Assembly: GCF_013343005.1 (NCBI RefSeq)
Contig: NZ_CP054491.1
Location: forward strand, 3,268,501 to 3,332,500
DNA length: 64,000 nucleotides
Source of the DNA: Candidatus Reidiella endopervernicosa
GTDB lineage: Bacteria > Pseudomonadota > Gammaproteobacteria > GCF-013343005
Reading direction: 5' to 3'
The notes below the pieces were generated by a model that was not told the origin of the DNA, did no database searches, and saw only the letters and a program-made list of their open reading frames with translations. Shown here in pieces: positions 22,387 to 30,759 of the stretch. A program made the position numbers and the translations under genes. How positions within the stretch are numbered: position 1 is the stretch's first letter; every line of letters starts with the position of its first letter.

Positions 22387-22674
22387 TACCATTTCAAACT
22401 GATCGACTTTTTGGCAAAATACTGAGCAGCGATCAGACTCAGATATCCCCGCAAAACTCATTAAATTGCAATAATAACCGATGAACCAAATTCCGATTTT
22501 CCAACCGAGGTGCAGGTGAACGGTAAACTGAAAAATCGATCAACCGATTTCAGGTTGCCACGCACTATTTGCAACCTTGTGAAACTTCAAAAAAGGTAGA
22601 ATGTTTCTGCACATCATGCGCACGGTCTTGCGTCTGCCGACAAATCAACAGAATCAGCGAAAATCTCCGATGCA

Positions 22675-23175
22675 ATGACGCTCTATGCCCAGGCACTTCC
22701 CATGGAAGTCAATTCTCCCAAAAGAGCCGAGCTATTGGATCAATCTGCGGAGATCCTGAAAAAAGTCATCGAGTCGAATCCCCAATCGTTGGACGCTCAC
22801 CGAAAACTGATGGGGGTCTACCTTCTGAAGCAGGATTATTCCAATGGCATCCGTACCATGCAGGATGCAATCACGCTCTCTCCCGAAGACCCTAAACTGT
22901 TTATCACTCTGGCCTTTCTCTACGAGCATTCGGGCTCTTTTGAATATGCCAGTGCAATGCTAGATCAGGCACTAGCCCTTGACCCCAATCACAAGCTGGC
23001 GAAGGAGTACAAAATCGCCATTAAGCAAAAGATTGCTCAGCGGAACATGGATCAATTGCATGAAGGCAAGGAGATAGAGGGCAATCCTCATGGGCAGGGC
23101 AAATCCCATGGGCAGAGTGATCCTCACGGAAAGAGTGCTGAACTCTCCCCTATCCCCGTTGAAGTAAAAAAGTAG
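22675..23175 (+). CDS. TPR-repeat protein with His/Gly-rich C-terminus
   Basis: A 166-residue protein with three tetratricopeptide-like repeats (about 25-125: VIESNPQSLDAHRKLMGVYL, then ITLSPEDPKLFITLAFLYE, then LALDPNHKLAKEYK) and a tail with repeated HG pairs (NPHGQGKSHGQSDPHGKS) that could bind metal. The frame stays open upstream of this ATG to 22600, reading an Ala/His-rich stretch without a start codon. The N-terminus, possibly a signal peptide, may therefore have been lost by a frameshift. TPR proteins of this size often help assemble c-type cytochromes, and two multiheme cytochromes flank it, but that role is only inferred. Confidence 0.6.
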   Translation: MTLYAQALPMEVNSPKRAELLDQSAEILKKVIESNPQSLDAHRKLMGVYLLKQDYSNGIRTMQDAITLSPEDPKLFITLAFLYEHSGSFEYASAMLDQALALDPNHKLAKEYKIAIKQKIAQRNMDQLHEGKEIEGNPHGQGKSHGQSDPHGKSAELSPIPVEVKK

Positions 23176-23208
23176 CCGTATATTTGGCTTACAATGACCT
23201 GCCATTTT

Positions 23209-23239
23209 CCCTGAACCCTGTCAGCCTCGGGGTTCAGGG
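23209..23239 (+). terminator. Hairpin after the TPR gene
   Basis: A perfect 10-bp inverted repeat CCCTGAACCC (23209-23218) / GGGTTCAGGG (23230-23239) with an 11-base loop, 34 bp after the TPR stop. No T-run follows, so it is either a weak terminator or an mRNA 3'-end stabiliser. Confidence 0.5.
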
Positions 23240-23341
23240 TGCGCTGAAGACGCAACCATGATCGAATCGCGTGACCGTCTGAGAATTTCAGGTTACCTGT
23301 TCTTTATCTGAAACCTTTCTATTCCGAGAAGATGTAAAAAC

Positions 23342-23692
23342 ATGAAGCCTTTTACAACAGCGATCGCACTTTTTTCGACTGCGCTAATCTGCAGTACGGC
23401 CTGGGCAGATGAGTCCGCTCTTGCCCAACGGGTTATCGATCTTGAAAATCGTGTAACAACACTCGAAATGCTCCTTGAAGAGACGAACACCAAAGATCGT
23501 TGGAAAGATCCCATTCTTTGGCAAAGAATCAAGAAAGAGATGTCCAGCAACGAGATTCGCAAACTGCTGGGAAAACCCGCTCGAGTAGAGGAGGCGATAT
23601 TTGTCACCTGGTACTACCATCAAACCTCAAAACTACATAGTTACATCTGGTTTGATGAGGGAAAGGTACTCGGTTGGGAGATCACAGAGTAA
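23342..23692 (+). CDS. Small periplasmic SmpA/BamE-like protein
   Basis: A 116-residue protein. The N-terminal 22 residues form a signal peptide ending STAWA, followed by a coiled-coil stretch (LAQRVIDLENRVTTLEMLLEE, split at about 30-52). The C-terminal part has EIRKLLGKPARVEE and TWYYHQTSKLHSYIWFDEGKVLGWE, which fits the small BamE/SmpA-like fold found in many periplasmic proteins. It is not BamE itself: the lipobox is missing and the layout differs. The function is unknown. The ATG at 23342 follows GAGAAGATG about 7 bp upstream. It stands alone. Confidence 0.7.
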   Translation: MKPFTTAIALFSTALICSTAWADESALAQRVIDLENRVTTLEMLLEETNTKDRWKDPILWQRIKKEMSSNEIRKLLGKPARVEEAIFVTWYYHQTSKLHSYIWFDEGKVLGWEITE

Positions 23693-24430
23693 TTACCTCA
23701 GTATTCCTGCCAATTTAATTATCAACTTATCACCAATACTGCATGTGCAGGGAAAAGGGCAGCGACGCCTTTTTAACCACAGCTACCTAATCGGCCATCT
23801 TTTTCAAAGATCTATTTGCGCCTTCCACAGCACCCGCATCTAACCCAATCACATCTGCCAGTAGCTAACCGCCGCACCTGATTATTACGTCACAGTCTGC
23901 ACGATGACTAAGCTATCACTTATATAGAAATAATCCTTGGGGTACTTATCTCCTTCGTAAGGAAAACAATGTAACTTTAGTTAAGCATTATTCCATCACC
24001 ACTCGATTGGGCCCAATTGATACTCAGGTAGTACCAATTGATGCATCAACATACATCTTATTGTCAGCAACATTTAGCTCATTCACATTCGACCATTGAT
24101 CACTCGAGAACTCAGGTTAATCTCAATAATTATTCTCACCCGTCTGATTCACTCAAAATAAACCAATGACTTCCTGGGATAGATGCCAATTGCATCAATT
24201 TATTTCTGGCGCCAGCCAGCTGGCGACAATCAAGGTGAGACATCAAGCGCTAAGCACTACATTCATTGACAACGGTTGGGCGTGCAGAGAAGTTAATCGA
24301 TAACAAACCCATCAAATTGCCACTGTTCGGATCACCTCACACTTCAATGATCACTCTCATAGCTCCACCTGTCACCGCTGCTTTCTAGTACAACTTGTTT
24401 AGAGATGTAACGATTATCTTTCTCCCATAA
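23693..24430. other. Long gene-free, AT-rich stretch
   Basis: About 740 bp with no supported gene on either strand. It contains the repeat CCAATTGAT twice (near 24010 and 24036) and a GC-rich hairpin CTGGCGCCAGCCAGCTGGCG near 24207. It lies between two convergent genes, so no promoter is required here. A small RNA gene or degenerated gene cannot be ruled out. Confidence 0.4.
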
Positions 24431-24463
24431 AAAAACCCTCCACCCGAAGGTGGAGGGTTTTCT
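24431..24463. terminator. Terminator downstream of the octaheme cytochrome gene
   Basis: A perfect stem AAACCCTCCACC / GGTGGAGGGTTT around a cgaa loop (ttcg when read on the minus strand), with A- and T-runs on both sides, just beyond the stop of the minus-strand gene. Confidence 0.88.
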
Positions 24464-24489
24464 GTCATAACGACAGTACTTCTAGGATG

Positions 24490-25941
24490 TTACCTGGAAC
24501 CACCAGTTTTCTTGTAACGTGCCTTGAAGTCGGCCTGACGTTTCTTACGCTCTGCAGCCTTCTTAGGATCCTCTTTACCGAGGAACCACTTGTGAGAATC
24601 GTGGTTCAGTACTTCGTCGAGTACCTTAGCCAGGTTCTTAGCAGCCTTCTTGTCAGCGGCAGAACCGTGCATGCCGTGCTCAATCAGCTCACGCAGTTCA
24701 GGCACCATCTCGGTGTAGAAGTTCTTACCCAGATCGTAAGTACCTTCCCAGTGAGTGATATCCGGACCCATCATGGACGCGGCCATACGTGCGCGACGAC
24801 CTTCGTGATGCCAGAGTTCGAACCAGACGAAGTCAAGCTTGTGAGAGAACTTGGGTCCCTTCATCAGCGGCTTGGCAGCCTTCATCAGTTTCACGCCAGG
24901 CTTACCGAACTTACGGTTGTACATTTCAACAAGGCCGTCGTACTGGATGTACCAGTTCTCAACCCAACCCTCTTCGTGGCAAGACTGACAAACATCTTTC
25001 ATGTTGTCGCGACGCTCTTCCCAACCCATGGTGCCTTTAACCCAGCCCTGCTTCTTGGAAACAGGAGGACGGTTGTTCCAGCTCAGGCGATCGCCCACAT
25101 CATGGGTAACCGGCTGGTTCTTGGTCTCACTCATGTGGCAGGTAGCACAGGTCGGTGCAGCCCAGTAGTCTTCACCCGGGATCCACTTGGAGCTGTCCAG
25201 ATTCATCTTCTCGCGATTGGCGCGATAGGCGATACCGTGCTTGGACTCGTTGTAGATCTCAATCTGTGGATGGTCAGGACCCATGTGGCACTTACCGCAG
25301 TTTTCAGGCTGGCGAGACTGCGCAACGGAGAAACTATGACGGGAGTGACAAGCGGCACAGGTGCCCTTGGAGCCATCTGGGTTGATTCGACCGATACCGG
25401 TGTTAGGCCATGTAGCCGGATCTAGTTGACCGTCCTTTAGTACCTTGACGGTAGAACCGTGACACTGCCAGCAACCGTTAACCGCCGCTGCTGAGATACC
25501 ATCTGGGAATCCAGGGGTAACCATGCCGTTATCGCCTTCGATAACCTCGGCGAGCAGGTTGTCCAGAGAACCCATGATCTTACCCGCTTCAGAGTGATGA
25601 GACTTCTGCATCTCTTTCGCTTCATTCTCATGACAGTTTGAGCAGTCCTTAGGAGAAACGATGATGGAGATGTGTTTTTTAACCTTTTTCTCATCGTGGA
25701 TGAAAGCATCCGGGTCTTTGGCATCAGCCTGGTGACACTCGTAGCAGCCTACGTTGGCACCATAGTGACGACTTGAACCCCACATCTGGACCAGACCGGG
25801 ATTGTTCTTTTTGTGACACTTAACGCACTCTTTGGTCTCTTGCGACATCTGTTTCGGTGGAGCTTTTACCGCCGCCCAGCTCGCACCCTGCATCATCAGC
25901 AGAATGAGCGCCGCGCCGACTATTTTAATGTAGCTAGTCAT
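24490..25941 (-). CDS. Octaheme hydroxylamine oxidoreductase-like cytochrome c
   Basis: A 483-residue exported protein with a signal peptide (IVGAALILLMMQGASWA) and eight CxxCH motifs (CVKCH, CYECH, CSNCH, CWQCH, CAACH, CGKCH, CATCH, CQSCH). That count and the conserved end (FELWHHEGRRARMAASMMGP, then KNFYTEMVPELREL) place it in the HAO family of octaheme cytochromes. In ammonia-oxidiser HAO a tyrosine after MMGPD crosslinks the catalytic heme; here the matching stretch reads MMGPDITHWEG, with Ile in that place. By my from-memory alignment it belongs to the group lacking the crosslink, which favours reduction of nitrite or hydroxylamine. The start follows GGGGGAAACACA. It is transcribed alone and has its own terminator. 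Confidence 0.85.
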   Translation of the reverse strand: MTSYIKIVGAALILLMMQGASWAAVKAPPKQMSQETKECVKCHKKNNPGLVQMWGSSRHYGANVGCYECHQADAKDPDAFIHDEKKVKKHISIIVSPKDCSNCHENEAKEMQKSHHSEAGKIMGSLDNLLAEVIEGDNGMVTPGFPDGISAAAVNGCWQCHGSTVKVLKDGQLDPATWPNTGIGRINPDGSKGTCAACHSRHSFSVAQSRQPENCGKCHMGPDHPQIEIYNESKHGIAYRANREKMNLDSSKWIPGEDYWAAPTCATCHMSETKNQPVTHDVGDRLSWNNRPPVSKKQGWVKGTMGWEERRDNMKDVCQSCHEEGWVENWYIQYDGLVEMYNRKFGKPGVKLMKAAKPLMKGPKFSHKLDFVWFELWHHEGRRARMAASMMGPDITHWEGTYDLGKNFYTEMVPELRELIEHGMHGSAADKKAAKNLAKVLDEVLNHDSHKWFLGKEDPKKAAERKKRQADFKARYKKTGGSR

Positions 25942-26383
25942 TGTGTTTCCCCCATATGTGGATTATTGGTGTTAGTTTCCAAGACAGTTACGGCTATCCT
26001 CTCTTCCACCTAGCCTGCGCTCTCATTCAGTGCGAAAACATCAACTAGCAACACACCATCGAGACACATTCCCCCGTCTATGCATCAAGTTATAGCAGAG
26101 CCATGACCAATAACCACATGAATAAAATGACATCTTCTGCCACTACCTCCAACAGCATCGACAGTACTACTTTGGTGGTACGCCAAGCCCTGCTTTATGA
26201 CAGCTTACGTCACAAGTCGAGCTGACAGCCCTCGACAATATCAGCCAACAAAATCACTCAGCTTTACCCCTTCTATTGCCGAATCAGCATTAACCGCGCA
26301 AATGGAGTATCATTAGCTATCGTAAGTACACCACCCGCTCGGCAAGACCATCACGTTCACCGGGCTCTCCAGATAGGCCCAAC
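25942..26383. other. Divergent intergenic region between the octaheme cytochrome and deaD
   Basis: About 440 bp containing the 5' leaders and promoters of two divergent genes. I could not pick out a convincing -35/-10 pair or FNR-type box. The long leader before deaD resembles the long 5'UTRs common for cold-shock DEAD-box helicase genes, but nothing specific supports that here. No gene is seen. Confidence 0.4.
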
Positions 26384-28165
26384 ATGTCAGAAGAAACCAT
26401 CAGCTCCTTTGCGCAGCTCGCTCTCGCCACCCCGATACTTAAGGTTATTGAGGAGATCGGCTACGAGACACCTTCCCCTATTCAGGCACAAAGCATCCCC
26501 CCACTACTTGATGGCAACGACCTGATAGGCATGGCACAGACCGGCACCGGCAAGACCGCCGCCTTTGCACTGCCACTGCTTAGCCGTATCGACCTATCGA
26601 ACAAGACACCGCAGCTACTGGTACTGACACCCACTCGCGAGCTGGCCATACAGGTCGCCGAGGCTATTCAGACCTACGCTCGCCACCTGAAGGATTTCCA
26701 TATCCTGCCAGTCTATGGTGGCCAGGGTATGGATATCCAACTGCGCCAGCTACGGCGTGGCGTACAGGTTGTTGTCGGTACACCCGGACGCGTTCAGGAT
26801 CACCTTCGTCGCCGCACCCTGGTACTCGACAATCTCACCGGTCTTGTTCTTGACGAGGCTGATGAGATGTTGCGCATGGGCTTTATTGATGATGTCGAGG
26901 CGATTCTTGAGCACACACCCGAAACACGTCAGATCGCCCTCTTCTCTGCCACCATGCCGGATCAGATTCGACGCATCGCCAAGAAGTATCTTAAAGAGCC
27001 GGTCGAGATCAAGATCAAGGCGAAGACCGCTACCGTATCAACGATCACACAACGCTACTGGCAGGTGAGTGGCACCCACAAACTCGACGCACTGACACGC
27101 ATACTGGAGGTGGAAGAGTTCGATGCGATGATCATCTTCGTTCGCACCAAGGTCGCCACCACTGAGCTAGCGGAGAAACTTGAGGCACGCGGCTACGCCA
27201 CCTCACCGCTCAACGGCGATATGAATCAGGCGATGAGAGAGAAGGCCGTTGATCGCCTTAAAAAGGGCTCTCTCGATATCATCGTCGCCACCGATGTTGC
27301 TGCACGTGGTCTCGATGTACAGCGCATAAGCCATGTCGTTAACTACGACATCCCCTACGACACCGAGGCCTACATCCATCGTATTGGACGTACCGGACGT
27401 GCAGGCCGAAAGGGCGATGCCATTCTCTTCGTTGCACCGCGAGAGCGACGCATGCTGCGCTCCATCGAACGCGCTACCGGACAAGAGATCACCTCGATGC
27501 AACTTCCCAGCCGGGACGACATTGCCAGTCGTCGCGTCGATCAGTTCAAACAGACCATCACCGACACCCTCGAATCTCAGGATCTTGGTTTCTTTGAAGA
27601 GGTCATTGAGGGGTATCAGAGCGAACATAATATCGGCCTGAGTGAGATCGCAGCTGCGCTCAGCTACCTGGTTCAGAAAGAACGTCCGTTACTACCCAAA
27701 CTTCAAGATACCAAGCCCGCGAGAGAAGAACGAAGCGACCGTGGCCGTGATTACAAAGAACGCGAGCCCAGACGCAGCCGTGAACGTTCACCTGTGCGCG
27801 AACGTGAACTCGAAGAGGGGATGATTCGCTACCGCATCGAAGTGGGTCACAGGCACAAGGTTGAGCCTAAGAATATCGTCGGTGCCATCGCTAATGAGGC
27901 GGGTATTGAAAGCCAGTTTATCGGTCAAATCGCCATTCACGACGATTACAGCAATGTCGATCTTCCTGACGGGATGCCCAAAGAGATCTTCAAACACCTG
28001 AAGAAGGTTTGGGTCTGTGGCCAGCAGCTACGCATCAGCGCGCCAAGCGAACAGGGTTCAAGCGAAAAACCGAAAGGCTATAAAAAACCAAAAGCCGACA
28101 AGGATAGAGGCGGCCACAAGCCACCTAAGAAACAGAGCGGGAAAGGGAAAAAGGATCGCAGCTAA
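26384..28165 (+). CDS. deaD: ATP-dependent RNA helicase DeaD (CsdA)
   Basis: A 593-residue DEAD-box RNA helicase that unwinds RNA during ribosome assembly and mRNA decay, mostly in the cold. The Q motif and Walker A AQTGTGKTAAF (Lys57), the DEAD box LVLDEADEML, the SAT motif FSATMP and helicase C motifs (HRIGRTGRAGR) are present. An Arg/Glu-rich linker and a DbpA-type RNA-binding domain follow (RYRIEVGHRHKVEPKNIVGA, then VWVCGQQLRIS), and the end is a Lys-rich tail. This order is that of DeaD/CsdA rather than RhlE or SrmB. A terminator hairpin follows at 28181. Confidence 0.95.
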   Translation: MSEETISSFAQLALATPILKVIEEIGYETPSPIQAQSIPPLLDGNDLIGMAQTGTGKTAAFALPLLSRIDLSNKTPQLLVLTPTRELAIQVAEAIQTYARHLKDFHILPVYGGQGMDIQLRQLRRGVQVVVGTPGRVQDHLRRRTLVLDNLTGLVLDEADEMLRMGFIDDVEAILEHTPETRQIALFSATMPDQIRRIAKKYLKEPVEIKIKAKTATVSTITQRYWQVSGTHKLDALTRILEVEEFDAMIIFVRTKVATTELAEKLEARGYATSPLNGDMNQAMREKAVDRLKKGSLDIIVATDVAARGLDVQRISHVVNYDIPYDTEAYIHRIGRTGRAGRKGDAILFVAPRERRMLRSIERATGQEITSMQLPSRDDIASRRVDQFKQTITDTLESQDLGFFEEVIEGYQSEHNIGLSEIAAALSYLVQKERPLLPKLQDTKPAREERSDRGRDYKEREPRRSRERSPVRERELEEGMIRYRIEVGHRHKVEPKNIVGAIANEAGIESQFIGQIAIHDDYSNVDLPDGMPKEIFKHLKKVWVCGQQLRISAPSEQGSSEKPKGYKKPKADKDRGGHKPPKKQSGKGKKDRS

Positions 28166-28180
28166 ACAAACCGTGACCAA

Positions 28181-28211
28181 TAATAAATCCCGCTATCAGC
28201 AGGATTTATTA
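28181..28211 (+). terminator. Hairpin after deaD
   Basis: A perfect 10-bp stem TAATAAATCC (28181-28190) / GGATTTATTA (28202-28211) lies 16 bp after the deaD stop. It is AT-rich and has only a short T stretch after it, so termination is likely but not certain. Confidence 0.6.
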
Positions 28212-28399
28212 TTCCGGACAGAATAGATCGCCCACTTCTTAAGTCTCCTCACTCAACCCGCCACCTTGCTCGATTCTGGAATCCAATACAGAACTGTTAC
28301 CTCAGGCTGTACCTGTCTACATAACATGTCGTATCGACCTGCAGTAGACGTATGGTTGAGTTCTTCTCAAACAATGGAGCCCAGTAGCCCCGACTGACT

Positions 28400-29035
28400 T
28401 CAAGCCCCCACATAGGGGTTACTCCGTCGCTCCTCGCCCAACGTGGAACGGGGCCCATGCCCGGGGACAATCGTCACATCATCACCCAGCGGAAACAGTC
28501 GGCTTTGAATGCTCTGTATCAATGCGTGTTGATCGCCACCAGGAAGGTCAGATCTACCGATTGAACCTCTAAACAGCACGTCCCCGACAAAGGCCGTCTG
28601 CGACGGCTCATGATAGAAGACAACGTGCCCTGGAGAGTGACCAGGAGCGTGAATGACTTGCAGCGGCTCACTGCCAACATTGACCACCTCACCATCCTTG
28701 AGCCATCGATCTGGAGTAAATGGTTCTGTAGATGGCAAACCAAACATCTCCGCCTGCTGCTGAAGGGCGTTGAGTAGCGGCTCATCTCCAATATGGGGAC
28801 CGGTTATTGCGTTCCCCGTGAGCGCCGATATTTCTGACGCTGCACCGACGTGATCGAGATGACCGTGAGTCAGCAGGATACCCTCCAGCGTCACACCCGC
28901 TTGTCCTACGGCCTCCAATAGACGTGTCGCCTCCCCTCCCGGATCGATCAATGCGGCCTTGTTGCTCTGATCACACCAGAGTAGTGAACAGTTTTGCTGA
29001 AAGCTGGTGACAGGAATCGAGTGATATCTCAGCAC
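28400..29035 (-). CDS. gloC: Hydroxyacylglutathione hydrolase GloC (YcbL-type metallo-beta-lactamase fold)
   Basis: A 211-residue metallo-beta-lactamase-fold hydrolase. The metal site LLTHGHLDHVGA is at about residues 56-67, with further ligands in HAPGHSPGHV, the GDVLFRGSIGRSDLPGGD segment and PGHGP. It follows E. coli YcbL/GloC closely along its length (SFQQNCSLLWCDQ, TPDRWL, FRGSIGRSD). GloC is a type II glyoxalase that hydrolyses lactoylglutathione in methylglyoxal detoxification. It starts at a GTG overlapping the end of the upstream small gene by 7 bp, so it is the last gene of a short operon. Confidence 0.9.
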   Translation of the reverse strand: MLRYHSIPVTSFQQNCSLLWCDQSNKAALIDPGGEATRLLEAVGQAGVTLEGILLTHGHLDHVGAASEISALTGNAITGPHIGDEPLLNALQQQAEMFGLPSTEPFTPDRWLKDGEVVNVGSEPLQVIHAPGHSPGHVVFYHEPSQTAFVGDVLFRGSIGRSDLPGGDQHALIQSIQSRLFPLGDDVTIVPGHGPRSTLGEERRSNPYVGA

Positions 29036-29394
29036 GGCTTAATCCACACTGCGAGCGCCTTGTTGAACCGCTGCTTGGCACGTTCAAGTTCGACTGCAGC
29101 CGCAGCCCCCGCCTCACCACCGGCGATATCAGCCAGGCCATTTACCGTTCCCATACACTCCTCATAAAAACGATCGAATGCTTCACGAACCACCTCTGCC
29201 GATAGCGACGCACTCTCTTCATTTACAACTTCAGAAATTTCGCCATCAAGCGGTTCAACCATTGCGGCACGCGGCACAATCTTCTGTCGACTATCGCTCT
29301 CAAATTCGGCAATCAACGGGCTCACCTTGCGCATTGTGTCGCCTCTAAATTCAAACCGACGACCAATCTCGAGCTGAAAGAATTTTATTTTCAT
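29029..29394 (-). CDS. Hypothetical protein upstream of gloC
   Basis: I do not recognise this 121-residue soluble protein. The N-terminus (KIKFFQLEIGRRFEFRGDTM) looks like a small beta-rich domain of about 55 residues, followed by an acidic helical part rich in Glu and Ala that ends WIKPC. It overlaps gloC by 7 bp and lies 48 bp after a 58-residue Cys4 gene, all in the same direction, so the three are probably cotranscribed. No signal peptide or membrane segment. Confidence 0.65.
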   Translation of the reverse strand: MKIKFFQLEIGRRFEFRGDTMRKVSPLIAEFESDSRQKIVPRAAMVEPLDGEISEVVNEESASLSAEVVREAFDRFYEECMGTVNGLADIAGGEAGAAAAVELERAKQRFNKALAVWIKPC

Positions 29395-29442
29395 ATTGAC
29401 GATCGCGCGCTGCTGTCAGGCGCCTCAACTAAACCACACATA

Positions 29443-29619
29443 TTATTCTTCACCCTGCTGCTTTCCCTTCTCTCTAACGGCACGTTTGGTATTTTTCTCA
29501 TCCTCACTAAACAGAAAACGACCGGCCAACACACACCCCTTCATACCGGGCTCACAATTACGCTGCTCCACCCGATCGCACAAACCTTTCACCTCATGCG
29601 GACAACCCCAACCACCCAT
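29443..29619 (-). CDS. Small Cys4 protein (58 residues), function unknown
   Basis: A short gene: ATG at 29619 behind an AGAGGGGCGAG ribosome site, TAA at 29443. The protein starts MGGWGCPHEVKGLCDRVEQR and carries cysteines at 6, 14, 22 and 29 (CX7CX7CX6C) plus His8, then GCVLAGRFLF and a charged tail. The even cysteine spacing and the CPHE and PGMKGCVL stretches look like a metal- or Fe-S-binding module; I have an impression of similar small proteins in related bacteria but cannot confirm it. It is the first gene of the group leading to gloC. The opposite-strand 82-codon frame over the same region is its shadow. Confidence 0.65.
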   Translation of the reverse strand: MGGWGCPHEVKGLCDRVEQRNCEPGMKGCVLAGRFLFSEDEKNTKRAVREKGKQQGEE

Positions 29620-29814
29620 TTCTCGCCCCTCTATTGAAGCCTAACGAACCACATCGATTGTAATTGACCATGTTACAGATTGAGATTCGCCTCAATCACG
29701 CAGATAACTGAGACACACGTGCCTGCTACTAACTCTTTATATGTCACACCCTTGACACAATCTCCCCCTACTCTCTGCGATGACAACAAAGACAAAACAG
29801 ATGAGGTGAAGAGT

Positions 29815-30003
29815 ATGGAAGTTTACACACATAGCACCAGCCACTCTGCGCCAAGCGCAGAAACAATTAGAGATGAGATCGCCTATTTTGAGTCACGACT
29901 TGCAGAGATGGGGCTGGCTGGCGACTGCGCCTATGAACACGCCCTCTCCCGTGTATACACCTCACTGATCGATGAAAAACGACTGCAGATCGCCGCCTTG
30001 TAA
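29815..30003 (+). CDS. Small hypothetical protein (62 residues)
   Basis: The likely start is the ATG at 29815, preceded by GATGAGGTGAAG. The product starts MEVYTHSTSH and contains a helical stretch (AETIRDEIAYFESRLAEMG) that may be a coiled coil, ending KRLQIAAL. The frame is open further upstream to 29680, but that part is low-complexity and lacks a ribosome site. Nothing shows its function. It lies between the divergent gloC group and the sulfur globule gene. Confidence 0.5.
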   Translation: MEVYTHSTSHSAPSAETIRDEIAYFESRLAEMGLAGDCAYEHALSRVYTSLIDEKRLQIAAL

Positions 30004-30178
30004 GTTGATTTAGCCGTTCATGCCATCACTGCCACAAGATTCCAGCCCCCAACCACTTGACCAGACTTCACTTGCACGCTTTAAGAATTACCTTGGTTAT
30101 TCAGCACGTTATAAACATACAGTCGAATCAAACCCTAGCCCAGCCAACAGATTGATGAATAAATTTATGGCTAGAAAC
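30004..30178. other. Gene-free upstream region of the sulfur globule gene
   Basis: Between 30004 and 30334 no gene is supported. A 61-codon frame at 30020-30205 lacks a ribosome site and has unconvincing composition. The part from 30179 on is strongly AT-rich and holds the promoter described next. Confidence 0.4.
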
Positions 30179-30217
30179 TTGACAAATAAATTAGCATATC
30201 AATAATAACTAATATGC
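30179..30217 (+). promoter_or_regulatory. Probable sulfur globule gene promoter with an inverted repeat
   Basis: A perfect -35 box TTGACA at 30179-30184 is followed, 18 bp later, by TAATAA (30203-30208) as a -10 candidate. An inverted repeat GCATAT (30194-30199) / ATATGC (30212-30217) straddles the -10, in the position of an operator. It lies about 120 bp upstream of the sulfur globule start. The boxes are read directly; the regulatory role is inferred. Confidence 0.45.
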
Positions 30218-30334
30218 ATTAGTTCGCACAGGGGTAGTGCAACCAGTTATCAATGTGCGTGGTGAGTGACTTAGCTTTTTTTACTTAGCTTTATTTTTAA
30301 AACCATGATGTAACAAACAAAGAGGATTTAAACC

Positions 30335-30739
30335 ATGATGAAATTCACTAAAGCAGCTGCTCTCGCAGCACTCGTCGGTGTTAGCGCACTCTCTATGTCT
30401 TCTGCCAGCGCCTGGTGGACCCCTTGGAACAACAACGGTTGGGGCAACAACAGCCCATGGAACAACGGTTGGGGTAACAACGGTTGGAACAACAACAACG
30501 GTTGGGGCAACGGTAACGGTTGGGGCAACGGCATGGGCGACATGATGGGCGATTTCGACCTGAGCTTCCGCGGTCGTGGTAACGGTAACGCTTCTGGCAA
30601 CGGTTATAACGGCTACAACGGTTTCAACAACGGTTACAACGGCTACAACGGTTATGCTCCTTACGGCGCTCCTTACGGCTACGCTCCTTACGGCGCACCC
30701 GTAGCACCAGTTGCTCCAGTAGCACCTGCTGCACAGTAA
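30335..30739 (+). CDS. Sulfur globule protein (SgpA/CV1-like)
   Basis: A 134-residue exported low-complexity protein. A signal peptide (about 1-26, ending SSASA) is followed by a WxxW start, a Gly/Asn/Trp-rich region with repeated GWGN units, a short GMGDMMGDFDLSFRG centre, then repeated YNG units, APYGAPYGYAPYGAP and a PVAPVAP end. This composition and order match the envelope proteins of sulfur globules in purple and colourless sulfur bacteria (SgpA/SgpB of Allochromatium), which coat stored S0 in the periplasm. ATG 30335 follows AGAGGA; a strong terminator comes 20 bp after the stop. Single gene with a strong promoter candidate upstream, as expected for a very abundant protein. Confidence 0.85.
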   Translation: MMKFTKAAALAALVGVSALSMSSASAWWTPWNNNGWGNNSPWNNGWGNNGWNNNNGWGNGNGWGNGMGDMMGDFDLSFRGRGNGNASGNGYNGYNGFNNGYNGYNGYAPYGAPYGYAPYGAPVAPVAPVAPAAQ

Positions 30740-30759
30740 GTCATTACTGTAGCAGGCAC

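Noticed and set aside
29396-29644. 82-codon plus-strand frame
   Set aside because: It is the opposite-strand shadow of the Cys4 gene at 29443-29619, which has the better ribosome site and composition.
30020-30205. 61-codon plus-strand frame before the sulfur globule gene
   Set aside because: No ribosome site, and its end overlaps the probable promoter of the next gene.
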